From assembly GCA_023228125.1 (NCBI GenBank), contig JALOBT010000036.1, positions 1 through 25,056 on the forward strand: 25,056 nucleotides of DNA, read 5' to 3'. The DNA comes from Candidatus Cloacimonadota bacterium. Lineage in GTDB: Bacteria; Cloacimonadota; Cloacimonadia; Cloacimonadales; Cloacimonadaceae. Below are positions 1 to 8,276 of the stretch, piece after piece (the first letter of the stretch is position 1; each line of letters opens with the position of its first letter). Below the pieces are notes generated by a model. That model saw nothing but the letters and a program-made list of their open reading frames with translations, was not told the origin of the DNA and made no database searches. Made by a program: the position numbers and the translations under genes.

Positions 1-1
1 T

Positions 2-103
2 CCCTACAGGACTCGTTTTGATAAGGTATTGAATCGAGTATTGAACCGGAATTATGAGCCTTTATGCGCAAATTCAAAAAAAGGAATAAATAGACATGGA
101 TGA
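2..103 (+). CDS. C-terminal fragment of an unknown open frame cut by the window edge
   Basis: An open frame enters from the left edge in frame 2 and ends at TGA 101-103, giving about 33 residues (begins PYRTRFDKVLNRVLNRNYEP, ends KKGINRHG). It is rich in Arg, Asn and Lys. The other two plus frames close within about 30 bases, which mildly favours this one. No family is recognised; it could be the tail of a transposase or of any basic protein, or chance. There is no clear terminator between it and uvrA. Confidence 0.3.
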   Translation, partial: PYRTRFDKVLNRVLNRNYEPLCANSKKGINRHG

Positions 104-181
104 GAGCTAAGAGGCTATCTTCATGGGTATTATAAATATGATATATAGATATTCTAAGGGAATGCCTGCATCAAATACCAA

Positions 182-209
182 TTGACAAAGTTCTGCACCT
201 GAATTTATT
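182..209 (+). promoter_or_regulatory. Candidate sigma70-type promoter for uvrA
   Basis: A perfect -35 hexamer TTGACA lies at 182-187. A weak -10 (TTTATT, 204-209) follows after 16 nt. Transcription would begin near 216, just ahead of the ribosome binding site GAGGT (219-223), so the leader would be very short. A second AT-rich stretch at about 130-155 is an alternative -10 region. This is pattern matching only. Confidence 0.35.
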
Positions 210-229
210 GAACACAACGAGGTAAAAAA

Positions 230-3121
230 TTGAAGACTAAAATCATGATTAGAGGTGCCAGCGAGCACAACCTAAAGAATATAAATCTGGAGATTCCCCG
301 CAACAAACTGGTGGTCTTTACCGGTGTGTCCGGTAGCGGGAAAAGTTCTTTGGCCTTTGATACCCTTTATGCAGAGGGGCAGAGGCGTTATGTGGAATCC
401 CTATCTTCTTATGCCAGACAGTTTTTGGGGCAGATGGAAAAGCCCAAGGTGGATTATATCGCAGGTCTGTCTCCGGCGATTTCGATCGAGCAAAAAGCCA
501 GCAGCAAGAATCCGCGTTCCACTGTGGGTACGGTGACCGAGATTTATGACTATCTCCGCGTCCTTTTTGCGCGCATAGGCCAGCAATATTGCTATCAATG
601 CGGCGAGGCTGTGGGCTCTGAAACTGTGGATCAGATGGTGGAGCATCTTATGCAAAATCCCGCTGGCACCAAGCTGCAGATCCTGGCGCCCATCGTGCAA
701 AACCGTAAAGGCGAGCATAAGGAAGAGCTGGAACAGCTACGCAGTGAAGGCTTTGTGCGGGTGATGATCAATGGCGTTTCCCGCAATCTGGATGAAGAAA
801 TTACCCTGGACAAAAAGAGCAAGCACAGCATCGATGTGGTGGTGGATCGTTTGGTGATCAAGGATGAGGTCCAGAGCCGGATGGCGGATTCTCTGGAATT
901 GGCTTTGAAGCTGGCAGATGGCATTATCAAAATCGATTATCCAGATTTGAAAGAACAGGATATCCTCTCCTCCCAAAATTCCTGTGCACAGTGCAATATC
1001 GGCTATGAAGAGCTGAGCCCGCAGAGCTTTTCTTTCAATAGTCCCATCGGAGCCTGTCCCTCGTGCAACGGTCTGGGCTATAAACTGGAATTTGATCCTG
1101 ATCTGATCGTGCCTGATCCCGCACGCAGCATCATGGAAGGGGCGGTGGCGCCTTGGGGGCAATTGCAACTCAAGAGATCAAGCTGGACCTTGAATATGGT
1201 GAGTAACCTGGCCTCGGCTTACGGCTTTTCTTTGGAAGTCCCCTGGAACGAGCTTGAGGACATCATAAAACAATTGATTTTGTATGGTTCCAAAGGGCGC
1301 AAGTTCAAGATTGCCTGGCAAAATGTGCGCGGCAGCGGCTCTTACATGACCAGCTTTGAAGGGATGATTCCACAGCTCAAACGGAGAATGCACGAGACGG
1401 AATCGGAAGAAATGCGCCGTTACTATTTGCAATACATCAGTGACAAAGCCTGTCCGGATTGTAATGGCAGCCGGCTCAAGCCTGCTTCAATGGCGGTGAA
1501 ACTGGGCGATAAAGGTATTGGTGAAATCACCGCGCTCAGCGTGGAAGACGCGCTTGTCTTCTTTGAAAAGCTGGAGCTGACCGGCAATAAACTCATCATC
1601 GCCGCAGAGATCTTAAAAGAGATCAGGGCGCGCTTGGGCTTCCTGTCTGCGGTGGGCTTGCATTATCTGTCTTTGGATCGCAGATCTCCCACGCTGTCCG
1701 GAGGAGAATCTCAACGCATCCGCTTGGCCAGTCAGATCGGCTCGCAACTCGTGGGCGTGATGTATATCCTGGACGAGCCCTCCATCGGCCTGCATCAAAG
1801 AGATAATGCCAAGCTGGTGGGTATGCTGCGGCAGCTCAGGGATTTGGGCAATTCCGTGATCGTGGTGGAGCATGACGAAGATACCATCCGCAGCGCAGAT
1901 CAGATCGTGGATTTTGGCCCCAGAGCGGGAATTTATGGTGGCAATATCGTGGCGCAGGGGAGCATTGAAGAGATCAAAAACACCCCTGAATCCCTCACCG
2001 GTGCCTATCTGACAGGAAGGCTGAGCATTCCCATTCCAGCCAAACGCATCAGGGCAGATGCGCGCCTGCTCTCTATCAGGGGCGCAGAGCATAACAATCT
2101 GAAGAACATCGATGTAGATATTCCCATTGGCTTATTCGTTTGCATCACAGGCGTTTCGGGCAGCGGAAAGAGCTCTTTGATCAATCAGACCCTGTCGCCT
2201 TTCCTGAGCAATCACTTCTTCCGCTCCACCGATAAGATTGGCAAAATGAAGGAGATCGTGGGGCTGGAGCATATCGATAAAGTGATTAATATCGATCAAC
2301 AGCCCATCGGACGCACCCCCCGCAGCAATCCCTGCACCTATATCAAGCTCTTTGATATCATGCGCAATCTCTTTGCCGAATTGCCAGCCTCCAAGATCAG
2401 GGGCTATAAACCTGGGCGCTTTTCTTTCAACGTCAAAGGAGGCCGCTGCGAGGCTTGCGAGGGCGCAGGAGTGCGGCAGATCGAGATGCACTTCATGGCC
2501 GATATCTATGTGACCTGCGAGGTCTGCAAAGGCAGACGTTACAATCATGAAACCTTAAACGTTCGCTACAAAGGGAAAAACATCTCCGAGGTGCTGGATA
2601 TGGACGTGCAGGAAGCCATCGAATTCTTTGATGCGATTCCCTCCATCCGCAAGAAACTCATGACTTTGCACGAAGTGGGGCTGGATTATATGAAGCTGGG
2701 GCAGCCTTCTACCACTCTTTCCGGGGGAGAGGCTCAAAGAATCAAGCTGTCCAGAGAGCTCAGCCGTCCTTCCACCGGCAGCACCCTTTACCTTTTGGAT
2801 GAACCTACCACGGGGCTGCATTTTGACGACATCAACAAACTGCTGAAGGTGCTCAAGAAGTTCGTGGCTATGGGCAATACGGTGGTGGTGATCGAGCACA
2901 ATCTGGATGTGATCAAATCTGCAGATTGGATCATCGATCTGGGCCCGGAGGGGGGAGCCAAGGGAGGCTACATCCTGACCACCGGCACTCCGGAAGATAT
3001 TATCGCCTGCAAAGCAAGTGCTACAGGCGAGTTCCTCAAGATTCATTATGATAGGGAAATGGGGTATCAGGAAGAGCCCAAACCCAAGAAAAAGAAAAGA
3101 AAAACCAGCAAGAAGGAATAG
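230..3121 (+). CDS. uvrA: UvrABC excinuclease subunit A (UvrA)
   Basis: DNA-damage recognition ATPase of nucleotide excision repair; the UvrA dimer scans DNA, loads UvrB and leaves. The 963 aa cover the full family architecture. The first Walker A is GVSGSGKSS (Lys38) and the second lies around Lys647. There are two ABC signatures (LSGGESQRIRLA and LSGGEAQRIKLS), each followed by an LDEP Walker B. The first zinc module has CAQC and CPSC pairs. The C-terminal zinc hairpin has CEAC and CEVC pairs around the family's FMADIYVTC stretch. The start is TTG at 230, six bases after GAGGT; the next in-frame ATG is only four codons on. The C-terminus is a Lys-rich tail (KPKKKKRKTSKKE). The stop is 3 nt before the GH13 gene, so the two are probably co-transcribed although functionally unrelated. 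The assignment is secure. Confidence 0.98.
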   Translation: MKTKIMIRGASEHNLKNINLEIPRNKLVVFTGVSGSGKSSLAFDTLYAEGQRRYVESLSSYARQFLGQMEKPKVDYIAGLSPAISIEQKASSKNPRSTVGTVTEIYDYLRVLFARIGQQYCYQCGEAVGSETVDQMVEHLMQNPAGTKLQILAPIVQNRKGEHKEELEQLRSEGFVRVMINGVSRNLDEEITLDKKSKHSIDVVVDRLVIKDEVQSRMADSLELALKLADGIIKIDYPDLKEQDILSSQNSCAQCNIGYEELSPQSFSFNSPIGACPSCNGLGYKLEFDPDLIVPDPARSIMEGAVAPWGQLQLKRSSWTLNMVSNLASAYGFSLEVPWNELEDIIKQLILYGSKGRKFKIAWQNVRGSGSYMTSFEGMIPQLKRRMHETESEEMRRYYLQYISDKACPDCNGSRLKPASMAVKLGDKGIGEITALSVEDALVFFEKLELTGNKLIIAAEILKEIRARLGFLSAVGLHYLSLDRRSPTLSGGESQRIRLASQIGSQLVGVMYILDEPSIGLHQRDNAKLVGMLRQLRDLGNSVIVVEHDEDTIRSADQIVDFGPRAGIYGGNIVAQGSIEEIKNTPESLTGAYLTGRLSIPIPAKRIRADARLLSIRGAEHNNLKNIDVDIPIGLFVCITGVSGSGKSSLINQTLSPFLSNHFFRSTDKIGKMKEIVGLEHIDKVINIDQQPIGRTPRSNPCTYIKLFDIMRNLFAELPASKIRGYKPGRFSFNVKGGRCEACEGAGVRQIEMHFMADIYVTCEVCKGRRYNHETLNVRYKGKNISEVLDMDVQEAIEFFDAIPSIRKKLMTLHEVGLDYMKLGQPSTTLSGGEAQRIKLSRELSRPSTGSTLYLLDEPTTGLHFDDINKLLKVLKKFVAMGNTVVVIEHNLDVIKSADWIIDLGPEGGAKGGYILTTGTPEDIIACKASATGEFLKIHYDREMGYQEEPKPKKKKRKTSKKE

Positions 3122-3124
3122 ATT

Positions 3125-5293
3125 ATGCACATCAGATTTACCTATCAGGCTCTTACCGCAGGGCAATATGAAGTGGGAATCGCGGGAGACTTCACCCAGT
3201 GGAAGATCCTCTCCCTTGGGGACTTTGGTGGCTTATATCTGATCGATTTTGATCTCAAGCCTGGACGCTATCGCTACAAATATATTGTGGACGGGGTGTG
3301 GAAGACAGACCCTGCTAATGAACTCACAGAGCGCGATCCTTTTGGGGGAGAAAACTCTATCATCCAGGTGAAGGAAGACCTTGCGCCAAAAAGCTGGGAG
3401 GAAGCTCTGGAACGTGCTGCCAGCCAGGATGCCCGCTCCTTTATCAATTGCCACCGTCCCAGTAAAGACATGCTGGAGCTGCGTTTTAGCTGGTATCCCG
3501 ATTTTGCGGATAAGGTCAGCCTGCATTTCTCGGATCACAGTGTGCAGCTTTATCCTCTGGGGCAAAGCTCTGGACAGATGGTGTGGCATCGCACTTTGCA
3601 GCTAAATAAAGCCAGGAGGTTTTATGTCCAGATTCAGCACAAGGACAAGCTTGTCTATCTGAGCTTGCAAGGCTTTAACCAGGAGCCACCGGATACTTCA
3701 TTCATCGTGGTGGATCCTGCCTCCTACCTTGTTTTTGAGATCCCCGGCTGGTTAAAATCCAGCGTGGTGTATCAGATCTATATGGATCGTTTTTGCAATG
3801 GTGACAAGGCCAATGATCAGGACTTTTCCGAAGCCTATTACCAAGGAAGCCGCGAAAAGCCTGCTGCAGGTAAGTATTTGCCTGCCAATCAAGAATACTT
3901 CCACTTTGTGGAGGATTGGGATGATATCAAAGGCCTCAAGCAAAGTCCCTATCTGCCGGAAGGCAGGCCGGATTGGTGGAGCTTTTACGGGGGCGACATC
4001 GCCGGAGTAAGGCAAAAGCTGGATTACCTGTGCAGCCTGGGCATCAATCTGATCTACTTCAATCCCTTATGGGAGGCGAAGTCAAATCACAAATACGATG
4101 CGGCTGATTTCATGAAGGTGGATCCCCATTTTGGCAGCAAACAGGAGCTGAAGGAATTGGTCGATCTATTGCATGAGAAAGGCATCAGGGTGATCCTTGA
4201 TGTGGCCTACAATCACAGCGGAGAGAGCTTTTGGGCCTTCCGGGATACTGTGGAAAAGGGCGAGGCATCACCTTACTGGCATTGGTATGATTGGCATCAA
4301 TGGCCGCTGCCAGACCCTCTGCCGGAAGACTTTAAGCCCCGCGATTACTATCAATCCTGGTGGGGCATCAAAGATATGCCGGATCTGAATTACGATCTTT
4401 CCCGCCAGCATCCTTATGAGAACTACATCCGTGATATCACTAATGCCCAGGTGAATTGGGAGCTCGTAAACCACGTCCTGGACGCCAGCGCCTGGTGGGT
4501 ATCCGAAATCGGGATCGATGGCTTCCGTTTGGATGTTCCGGACGAGGTGCCCTGGTGGTTTTGGCAGCTCTTCCGCCAGCGGATCAAGAAACTAAAACCA
4601 GAAGCCTGGCTGGTGGGCGAGATCTGGAACAACGCCAAAGCCTGGATTTCAGAGCGTTACTTTGATTCCGTGATGAATTACGCTTATTTCAAGAATCCCG
4701 CCCTGGAATTCTTTGTGCAAAGACTGATCTCAAAGCAGGATTTCATCTCCCTGATCGAACAAGGATTGGCCGCCTATCCCCAGCATGCCACTCAGGTGAT
4801 GATGAACCTTCTGGGCAGCCACGATACCCAAAGAATCATGAAACTGGCCAAGGGGGACATCCACAAGCTGAAGCAGGCCGTGTTTTTCCAAATGAGTTTT
4901 GTGGGCATTCCTCACATCTATTACGGGGATGAGATTGCCATGAGCGGGGGGAGGGATCCGGACAACCGCCGTCCCTTCAATTGGAAATGGGAAGAAGATG
5001 AATCTGCTAAGGATTTACGGGATTTCTACATTCGTCTGGTGCATTTGCGCAAGGAGGAGAGCCTGCTTTATGAGGCTGAATTCAGCTTTGAGAAATCCAC
5101 CCGCGATCTGATCCTGTATCGCCGCTACACTGATCAAGAAAGCCTGCTGTGCGCCATTAATCTCAGCCGGCAGGACAAGATTATAGATAGCTCTGGCGAT
5201 ATCCTCTTTAGTGAAAACCAGGTAAAACAGGTGATTGAGGGTTTGTGTTTGGGGCCCTTGGCCATGTGTATCTTGCGCAGCAAAAAAGCGTAG
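3125..5293 (+). CDS. GH13 neopullulanase/cyclomaltodextrinase-like alpha-glucan hydrolase
   Basis: Predicted intracellular enzyme cleaving alpha-1,4 (perhaps also alpha-1,6) links in maltodextrins, cyclodextrins or glycogen fragments. Residues 1-85 look like a CBM48-type beta-sandwich (GDFTQWK). Residues about 115-185 look like a second beta domain, as in the neopullulanase group. The (beta/alpha)8 barrel starts near 210 (VVYQIYMDRF). The four GH13 motifs are present: DVAYNH (359-364), GFRLDV with nucleophile Asp470, GEIW with acid/base Glu499, and SHDTQ with stabiliser Asp567. A C-terminal beta domain follows from about 645. No signal peptide is visible, so it is cytoplasmic. The 722 aa exceed the usual ~580-600 aa of cyclomaltodextrinases because of the extra N-terminal domain. 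The ATG lies 3 nt after the uvrA stop. The stop codon sits inside the terminator hairpin. The exact substrate cannot be told from sequence. Confidence 0.93.
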   Translation: MHIRFTYQALTAGQYEVGIAGDFTQWKILSLGDFGGLYLIDFDLKPGRYRYKYIVDGVWKTDPANELTERDPFGGENSIIQVKEDLAPKSWEEALERAASQDARSFINCHRPSKDMLELRFSWYPDFADKVSLHFSDHSVQLYPLGQSSGQMVWHRTLQLNKARRFYVQIQHKDKLVYLSLQGFNQEPPDTSFIVVDPASYLVFEIPGWLKSSVVYQIYMDRFCNGDKANDQDFSEAYYQGSREKPAAGKYLPANQEYFHFVEDWDDIKGLKQSPYLPEGRPDWWSFYGGDIAGVRQKLDYLCSLGINLIYFNPLWEAKSNHKYDAADFMKVDPHFGSKQELKELVDLLHEKGIRVILDVAYNHSGESFWAFRDTVEKGEASPYWHWYDWHQWPLPDPLPEDFKPRDYYQSWWGIKDMPDLNYDLSRQHPYENYIRDITNAQVNWELVNHVLDASAWWVSEIGIDGFRLDVPDEVPWWFWQLFRQRIKKLKPEAWLVGEIWNNAKAWISERYFDSVMNYAYFKNPALEFFVQRLISKQDFISLIEQGLAAYPQHATQVMMNLLGSHDTQRIMKLAKGDIHKLKQAVFFQMSFVGIPHIYYGDEIAMSGGRDPDNRRPFNWKWEEDESAKDLRDFYIRLVHLRKEESLLYEAEFSFEKSTRDLILYRRYTDQESLLCAINLSRQDKIIDSSGDILFSENQVKQVIEGLCLGPLAMCILRSKKA

Positions 5294-5310
5294 GCGAAGA
5301 GCCTACGCTT
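5282..5310. terminator. Bidirectional rho-independent terminator between GH13 and pfp
   Basis: Perfect 10-bp stem AAGCGTAGGC / GCCTACGCTT (5286-5295 and 5301-5310) with loop GAAGA. The run of A at 5282-5287 becomes a U6 tract on the minus strand, so it is a canonical terminator for the phosphofructokinase gene, which ends 18 bases away. On the plus strand only TTTAGT follows, so termination there would be weaker. The GH13 stop codon TAG (5291-5293) lies in the left arm. Confidence 0.85.
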
Positions 5311-5327
5311 TAGTGATATTTAGCTTA

Positions 5328-6551
5328 TCAATTCTCTGATGTAAGCACTTTCCCCACTTTGGGAGCGCGCAATCTATGCGGGGCCGGATAGCCGGAACCC
5401 AAAAGAGGACGCAGATAGTAGCGGAAATCATCGGTAACGCCATTGCCTGCTGCATTTATGAAGTTATCTGGCATCAGACGGGTCTTTCTGGCCACATCCT
5501 CCAGTTTTTCCAAACGGTAGTTCACGGAATAGTAGCCGGTGCGCTGAATCGAAATAGACCCATCCAGATTGTACCAAATGGCGTAATGCGCTGCACGTTC
5601 ACCCACTTCCCGGGCTTCACGTTGGTCCACATCGGATACGCAGCCCAAGAATGAGCGTTGCAGATAGCCAAAGGTATCGCTGCGCACGCGCTTGATCTTG
5701 GTTTTCTCGCGGATGAGATCGCAGAGCCGATCGCCCAGCATACCAGTCCCGGAAAGCTGGACGTTGCCATGCGCATCGTGTTCCACATTTTTGGTTAGTT
5801 TTGCGATCACGGGCGTGCCATCTTCATCCATCACGCCTTCAGAAACAGCCACAATGCAGCGGCCATACTGATCATAGACTTTTTGCACGTCTTTGATGAA
5901 TTTATCCTGGTTGAAAGAGCGTTCCGGCAGATAGATGAGGTGCGGTCCATCATCGGGATACTTTTGTCCCAAAGCTGAAGCGGCGGCGAGGAATCCGGCA
6001 TGACGCCCCATCACCACACCTATATATACTCCCGGCAGAGCGCGATTATCCAGATTCACTCCGGCAAAGGCAGAGGCCACAAAGCGGGCAGCAGAGCCGT
6101 AACCGGGAGTATGATCGCTCAGCACAAGGTCGTTATCTATGGTCTTGGGAATGTGAATGGCGCGGAATTCGTATTCTGCCAATTTTGCCTGGTCGTTCAC
6201 GATCCTCACGGTATCCGAAGAATCGTTTCCACCTATGTAGAAAAAATAGCGAACTTCATGAGCCTTGAGCACTTTAAAGATCTCTTTGCAATAAGCTTCA
6301 TCCGGTTTATCGCGGGTGGAGAGCAGTGCGCTGGACGGCGTATCTGCCACCTGTTCGAGGTTGTGAGTAGTCTCTTGGGTGAGATCTACAAAATCTTCAT
6401 TCACGATGCCATGCACCCCGTGCAGAGCACCATAGACCCGGGTTACCTGAGAGAATTTGCGGGCTTCCAGGGCTGCTCCCACCAGGGATTGATTGATCAC
6501 TGCAGTGGGTCCTCCGCCTTGGGCGATTACCACTTTTCCTTCCAATTTCAT
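5328..6551 (-). CDS. pfp: 6-phosphofructokinase, PPi-dependent type
   Basis: Phosphorylates fructose 6-phosphate to the 1,6-bisphosphate; the active site predicts pyrophosphate as donor, making the step reversible and ATP-sparing. Seen: N-terminal GGGPTAVIN phosphate-binding loop; GGNDSSDT at 107-114, where Asp110 occupies the position that is Gly in ATP enzymes; PKTIDND (135-141), where Lys136 replaces the Gly of the ATP-type PGTIDND; and MGRHAG. The Asp/Lys pair is the established marker of PPi-dependent PFKs. The usual GGDD appears here as GGND. The 407 aa suit the short clade of PPi/group III PFKs. The start is fixed by an excellent AAAGGAGGA Shine-Dalgarno about 7 nt upstream. The gene is single, divergent from dnaX, and ends in a strong terminator. 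Donor specificity remains a prediction. Confidence 0.93.
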   Translation of the reverse strand: MKLEGKVVIAQGGGPTAVINQSLVGAALEARKFSQVTRVYGALHGVHGIVNEDFVDLTQETTHNLEQVADTPSSALLSTRDKPDEAYCKEIFKVLKAHEVRYFFYIGGNDSSDTVRIVNDQAKLAEYEFRAIHIPKTIDNDLVLSDHTPGYGSAARFVASAFAGVNLDNRALPGVYIGVVMGRHAGFLAAASALGQKYPDDGPHLIYLPERSFNQDKFIKDVQKVYDQYGRCIVAVSEGVMDEDGTPVIAKLTKNVEHDAHGNVQLSGTGMLGDRLCDLIREKTKIKRVRSDTFGYLQRSFLGCVSDVDQREAREVGERAAHYAIWYNLDGSISIQRTGYYSVNYRLEKLEDVARKTRLMPDNFINAAGNGVTDDFRYYLRPLLGSGYPAPHRLRAPKVGKVLTSEN

Positions 6552-6680
6552 GTAAAAATCCTCCTTTATGGGACCTTAATATTTTTCATTGGATCAAGTT
6601 CTTTCACATAGCCTTATTCTGTCCAGCAGAAAATGCTTGCCTAAATCCGCAAGCTCAAAACAATGTCCTTTGGAGGTAGT

Positions 6681-8276
6681 ATGAGCTACATTGTACTCGC
6701 ACGCAAATACAGGCCGCAGAGCTTCTCGGAAGTTTATGCGCAGGATCATGTGACCAAGATCCTGCAGAGCGCCATCGCGTCCAAAAGGATTGCCCATGCC
6801 TATTTATTTTCCGGACCCCGGGGCGTGGGGAAGACCTCGCTGGCGCGGATTATGGCCAAAAGTCTGAATTGCGAACAGGGGCCTACCACACAGCCCTGTA
6901 ACCAGTGTACGAATTGTGTGGAGATCACCAGTGGGGTATCCCCAGACGTGATTGAGATTGACGGCGCCAGTAATACCGGTGTGGATGATATTCGTGAATT
7001 GCAGCGCGAATTGATGTATGCTGCCAGCGGCGCTACCTATAAGATTTATATCATAGATGAAGTGCACATGCTCTCCAAAAATGCTTTTAATGCCTTGCTC
7101 AAGACCCTGGAAGAGCCGCCTGACAACGTGATCTTCATCTTTGCTACCACAGAGCCTCATAAGGTGCTGCCCACCATCCTTTCACGCTGCCAAAGATACG
7201 ATTTTAAGCGAATCCCCGTGGATGCGATCGTGGCCAGGCTGAAGGATATCTGCCAGCAAGAAGGCATCAAGATGGATGAAGAATCCATGTATCTCATCGC
7301 CCGCAAGGCCGATGGAGGCTTGCGCGATGCCCTTTCTCTGCTGGATCAGGCTATCAGCTATTGTGCCGATGATATCAAGATCGAACAGGTGCGGCAGATC
7401 TTTGGCATGATTCCCAATCAGGTTTATCACGATTTTATGCAAATGATCAAAGCGCACGACAGCCAAAATCTGATCATTGAACTGCACAATATATTCGAAG
7501 AAGGCACAGACCTGCAAGAATTTATCGCCAATATGCTGGAGTACCTAAGGGTGGTTTTGCTGAGCAAACTGGGCATCAAGATCAAGGACATCAGCCCCGA
7601 AGAGATGCCGCTTTTTGAAGAAGTATCCCGGAGTTTCAGCCAAAACGATTTGCTGTATATCATGAGCCAATTGATGCAGACCAATACCGATATCCGGCAT
7701 AGCAACAACCCCTATCTGCTCATTGAAGCGATGATGATCAAGCTCTCGCGTCTGGATGAGATCGATGAAATCAGCGAATTGATCGCGAGCCTGAAAAGCA
7801 CTGGCTTTAGTCCCCAAATGGCACCTTCCCCGCTGGCAGGCAGATCTGCTCAAAAGCCCACTGCCACAGCAGCAGAGCGCTGCACCAAAGCTAAGGAAGA
7901 GCCCGAAATCACCAAGCTGGAGGCCAGCGAAGAAGTCCTGCGCGAAAATTGGGAGGCCCTGACCAGCCGGATGAAGAAAATCAGCCTGGGAACATATTTG
8001 GCCTTTAAAGAAGCAGAGCTGATCAAATTCGACGGCAATGCCATCAGCCTTAAGCTCAAGACTCAAAATAAGATCGACACCTTCAATAACAATATGGAGC
8101 AGATCGAAAAGACTCTCAAAGATGTGTTTGGCAAGCCCATCCGCGTCAATCTGGAATTGGAGCAAACCGAGCCTCCCAGCAAGGTGCATATCGTACGTAA
8201 AAACATCGATGATCTGAAAAAGGAAAATCCCGAACTGGCCAGTTTTATAGACCAAACTGAAGCGAGGTTGATCTGA
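6681..8276 (+). CDS. dnaX: DNA polymerase III subunit tau/gamma (DnaX)
   Basis: Clamp-loader ATPase that opens and loads the beta clamp and bridges polymerase cores at the fork. From ATG 6681 the protein has 531 aa. Walker A is GPRGVGKT (45-52). The four zinc cysteines are Cys64, Cys73, Cys76 and Cys79. Walker B is DEVH (126-129), and the arginine-finger motif SRC is at 168-170. A helical collar region follows, then a low-complexity linker near residues 375-415 (Ala/Pro/Lys/Glu-rich) and a tau-like C-terminal domain. An in-frame ATG at 6663 gives six more residues, but GGAGGT at 6672-6677 lies just before 6681, so the later ATG is preferred and begins the conserved MSYIVLARKYRPQ. No A-AAA-AAG slippage site is seen, so a separate gamma form is not predicted by that route. 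It overlaps the next gene by four bases (CTGA). Confidence 0.97.
   Translation: MSYIVLARKYRPQSFSEVYAQDHVTKILQSAIASKRIAHAYLFSGPRGVGKTSLARIMAKSLNCEQGPTTQPCNQCTNCVEITSGVSPDVIEIDGASNTGVDDIRELQRELMYAASGATYKIYIIDEVHMLSKNAFNALLKTLEEPPDNVIFIFATTEPHKVLPTILSRCQRYDFKRIPVDAIVARLKDICQQEGIKMDEESMYLIARKADGGLRDALSLLDQAISYCADDIKIEQVRQIFGMIPNQVYHDFMQMIKAHDSQNLIIELHNIFEEGTDLQEFIANMLEYLRVVLLSKLGIKIKDISPEEMPLFEEVSRSFSQNDLLYIMSQLMQTNTDIRHSNNPYLLIEAMMIKLSRLDEIDEISELIASLKSTGFSPQMAPSPLAGRSAQKPTATAAERCTKAKEEPEITKLEASEEVLRENWEALTSRMKKISLGTYLAFKEAELIKFDGNAISLKLKTQNKIDTFNNNMEQIEKTLKDVFGKPIRVNLELEQTEPPSKVHIVRKNIDDLKKENPELASFIDQTEARLI

Noticed and set aside
6681..8276. Programmed frameshift in dnaX to make a gamma form
   Set aside because: No A-AAA-AAG heptamer with a downstream stem was found; the only A5 run near the 3' end is preceded by G and lies too late in the gene.
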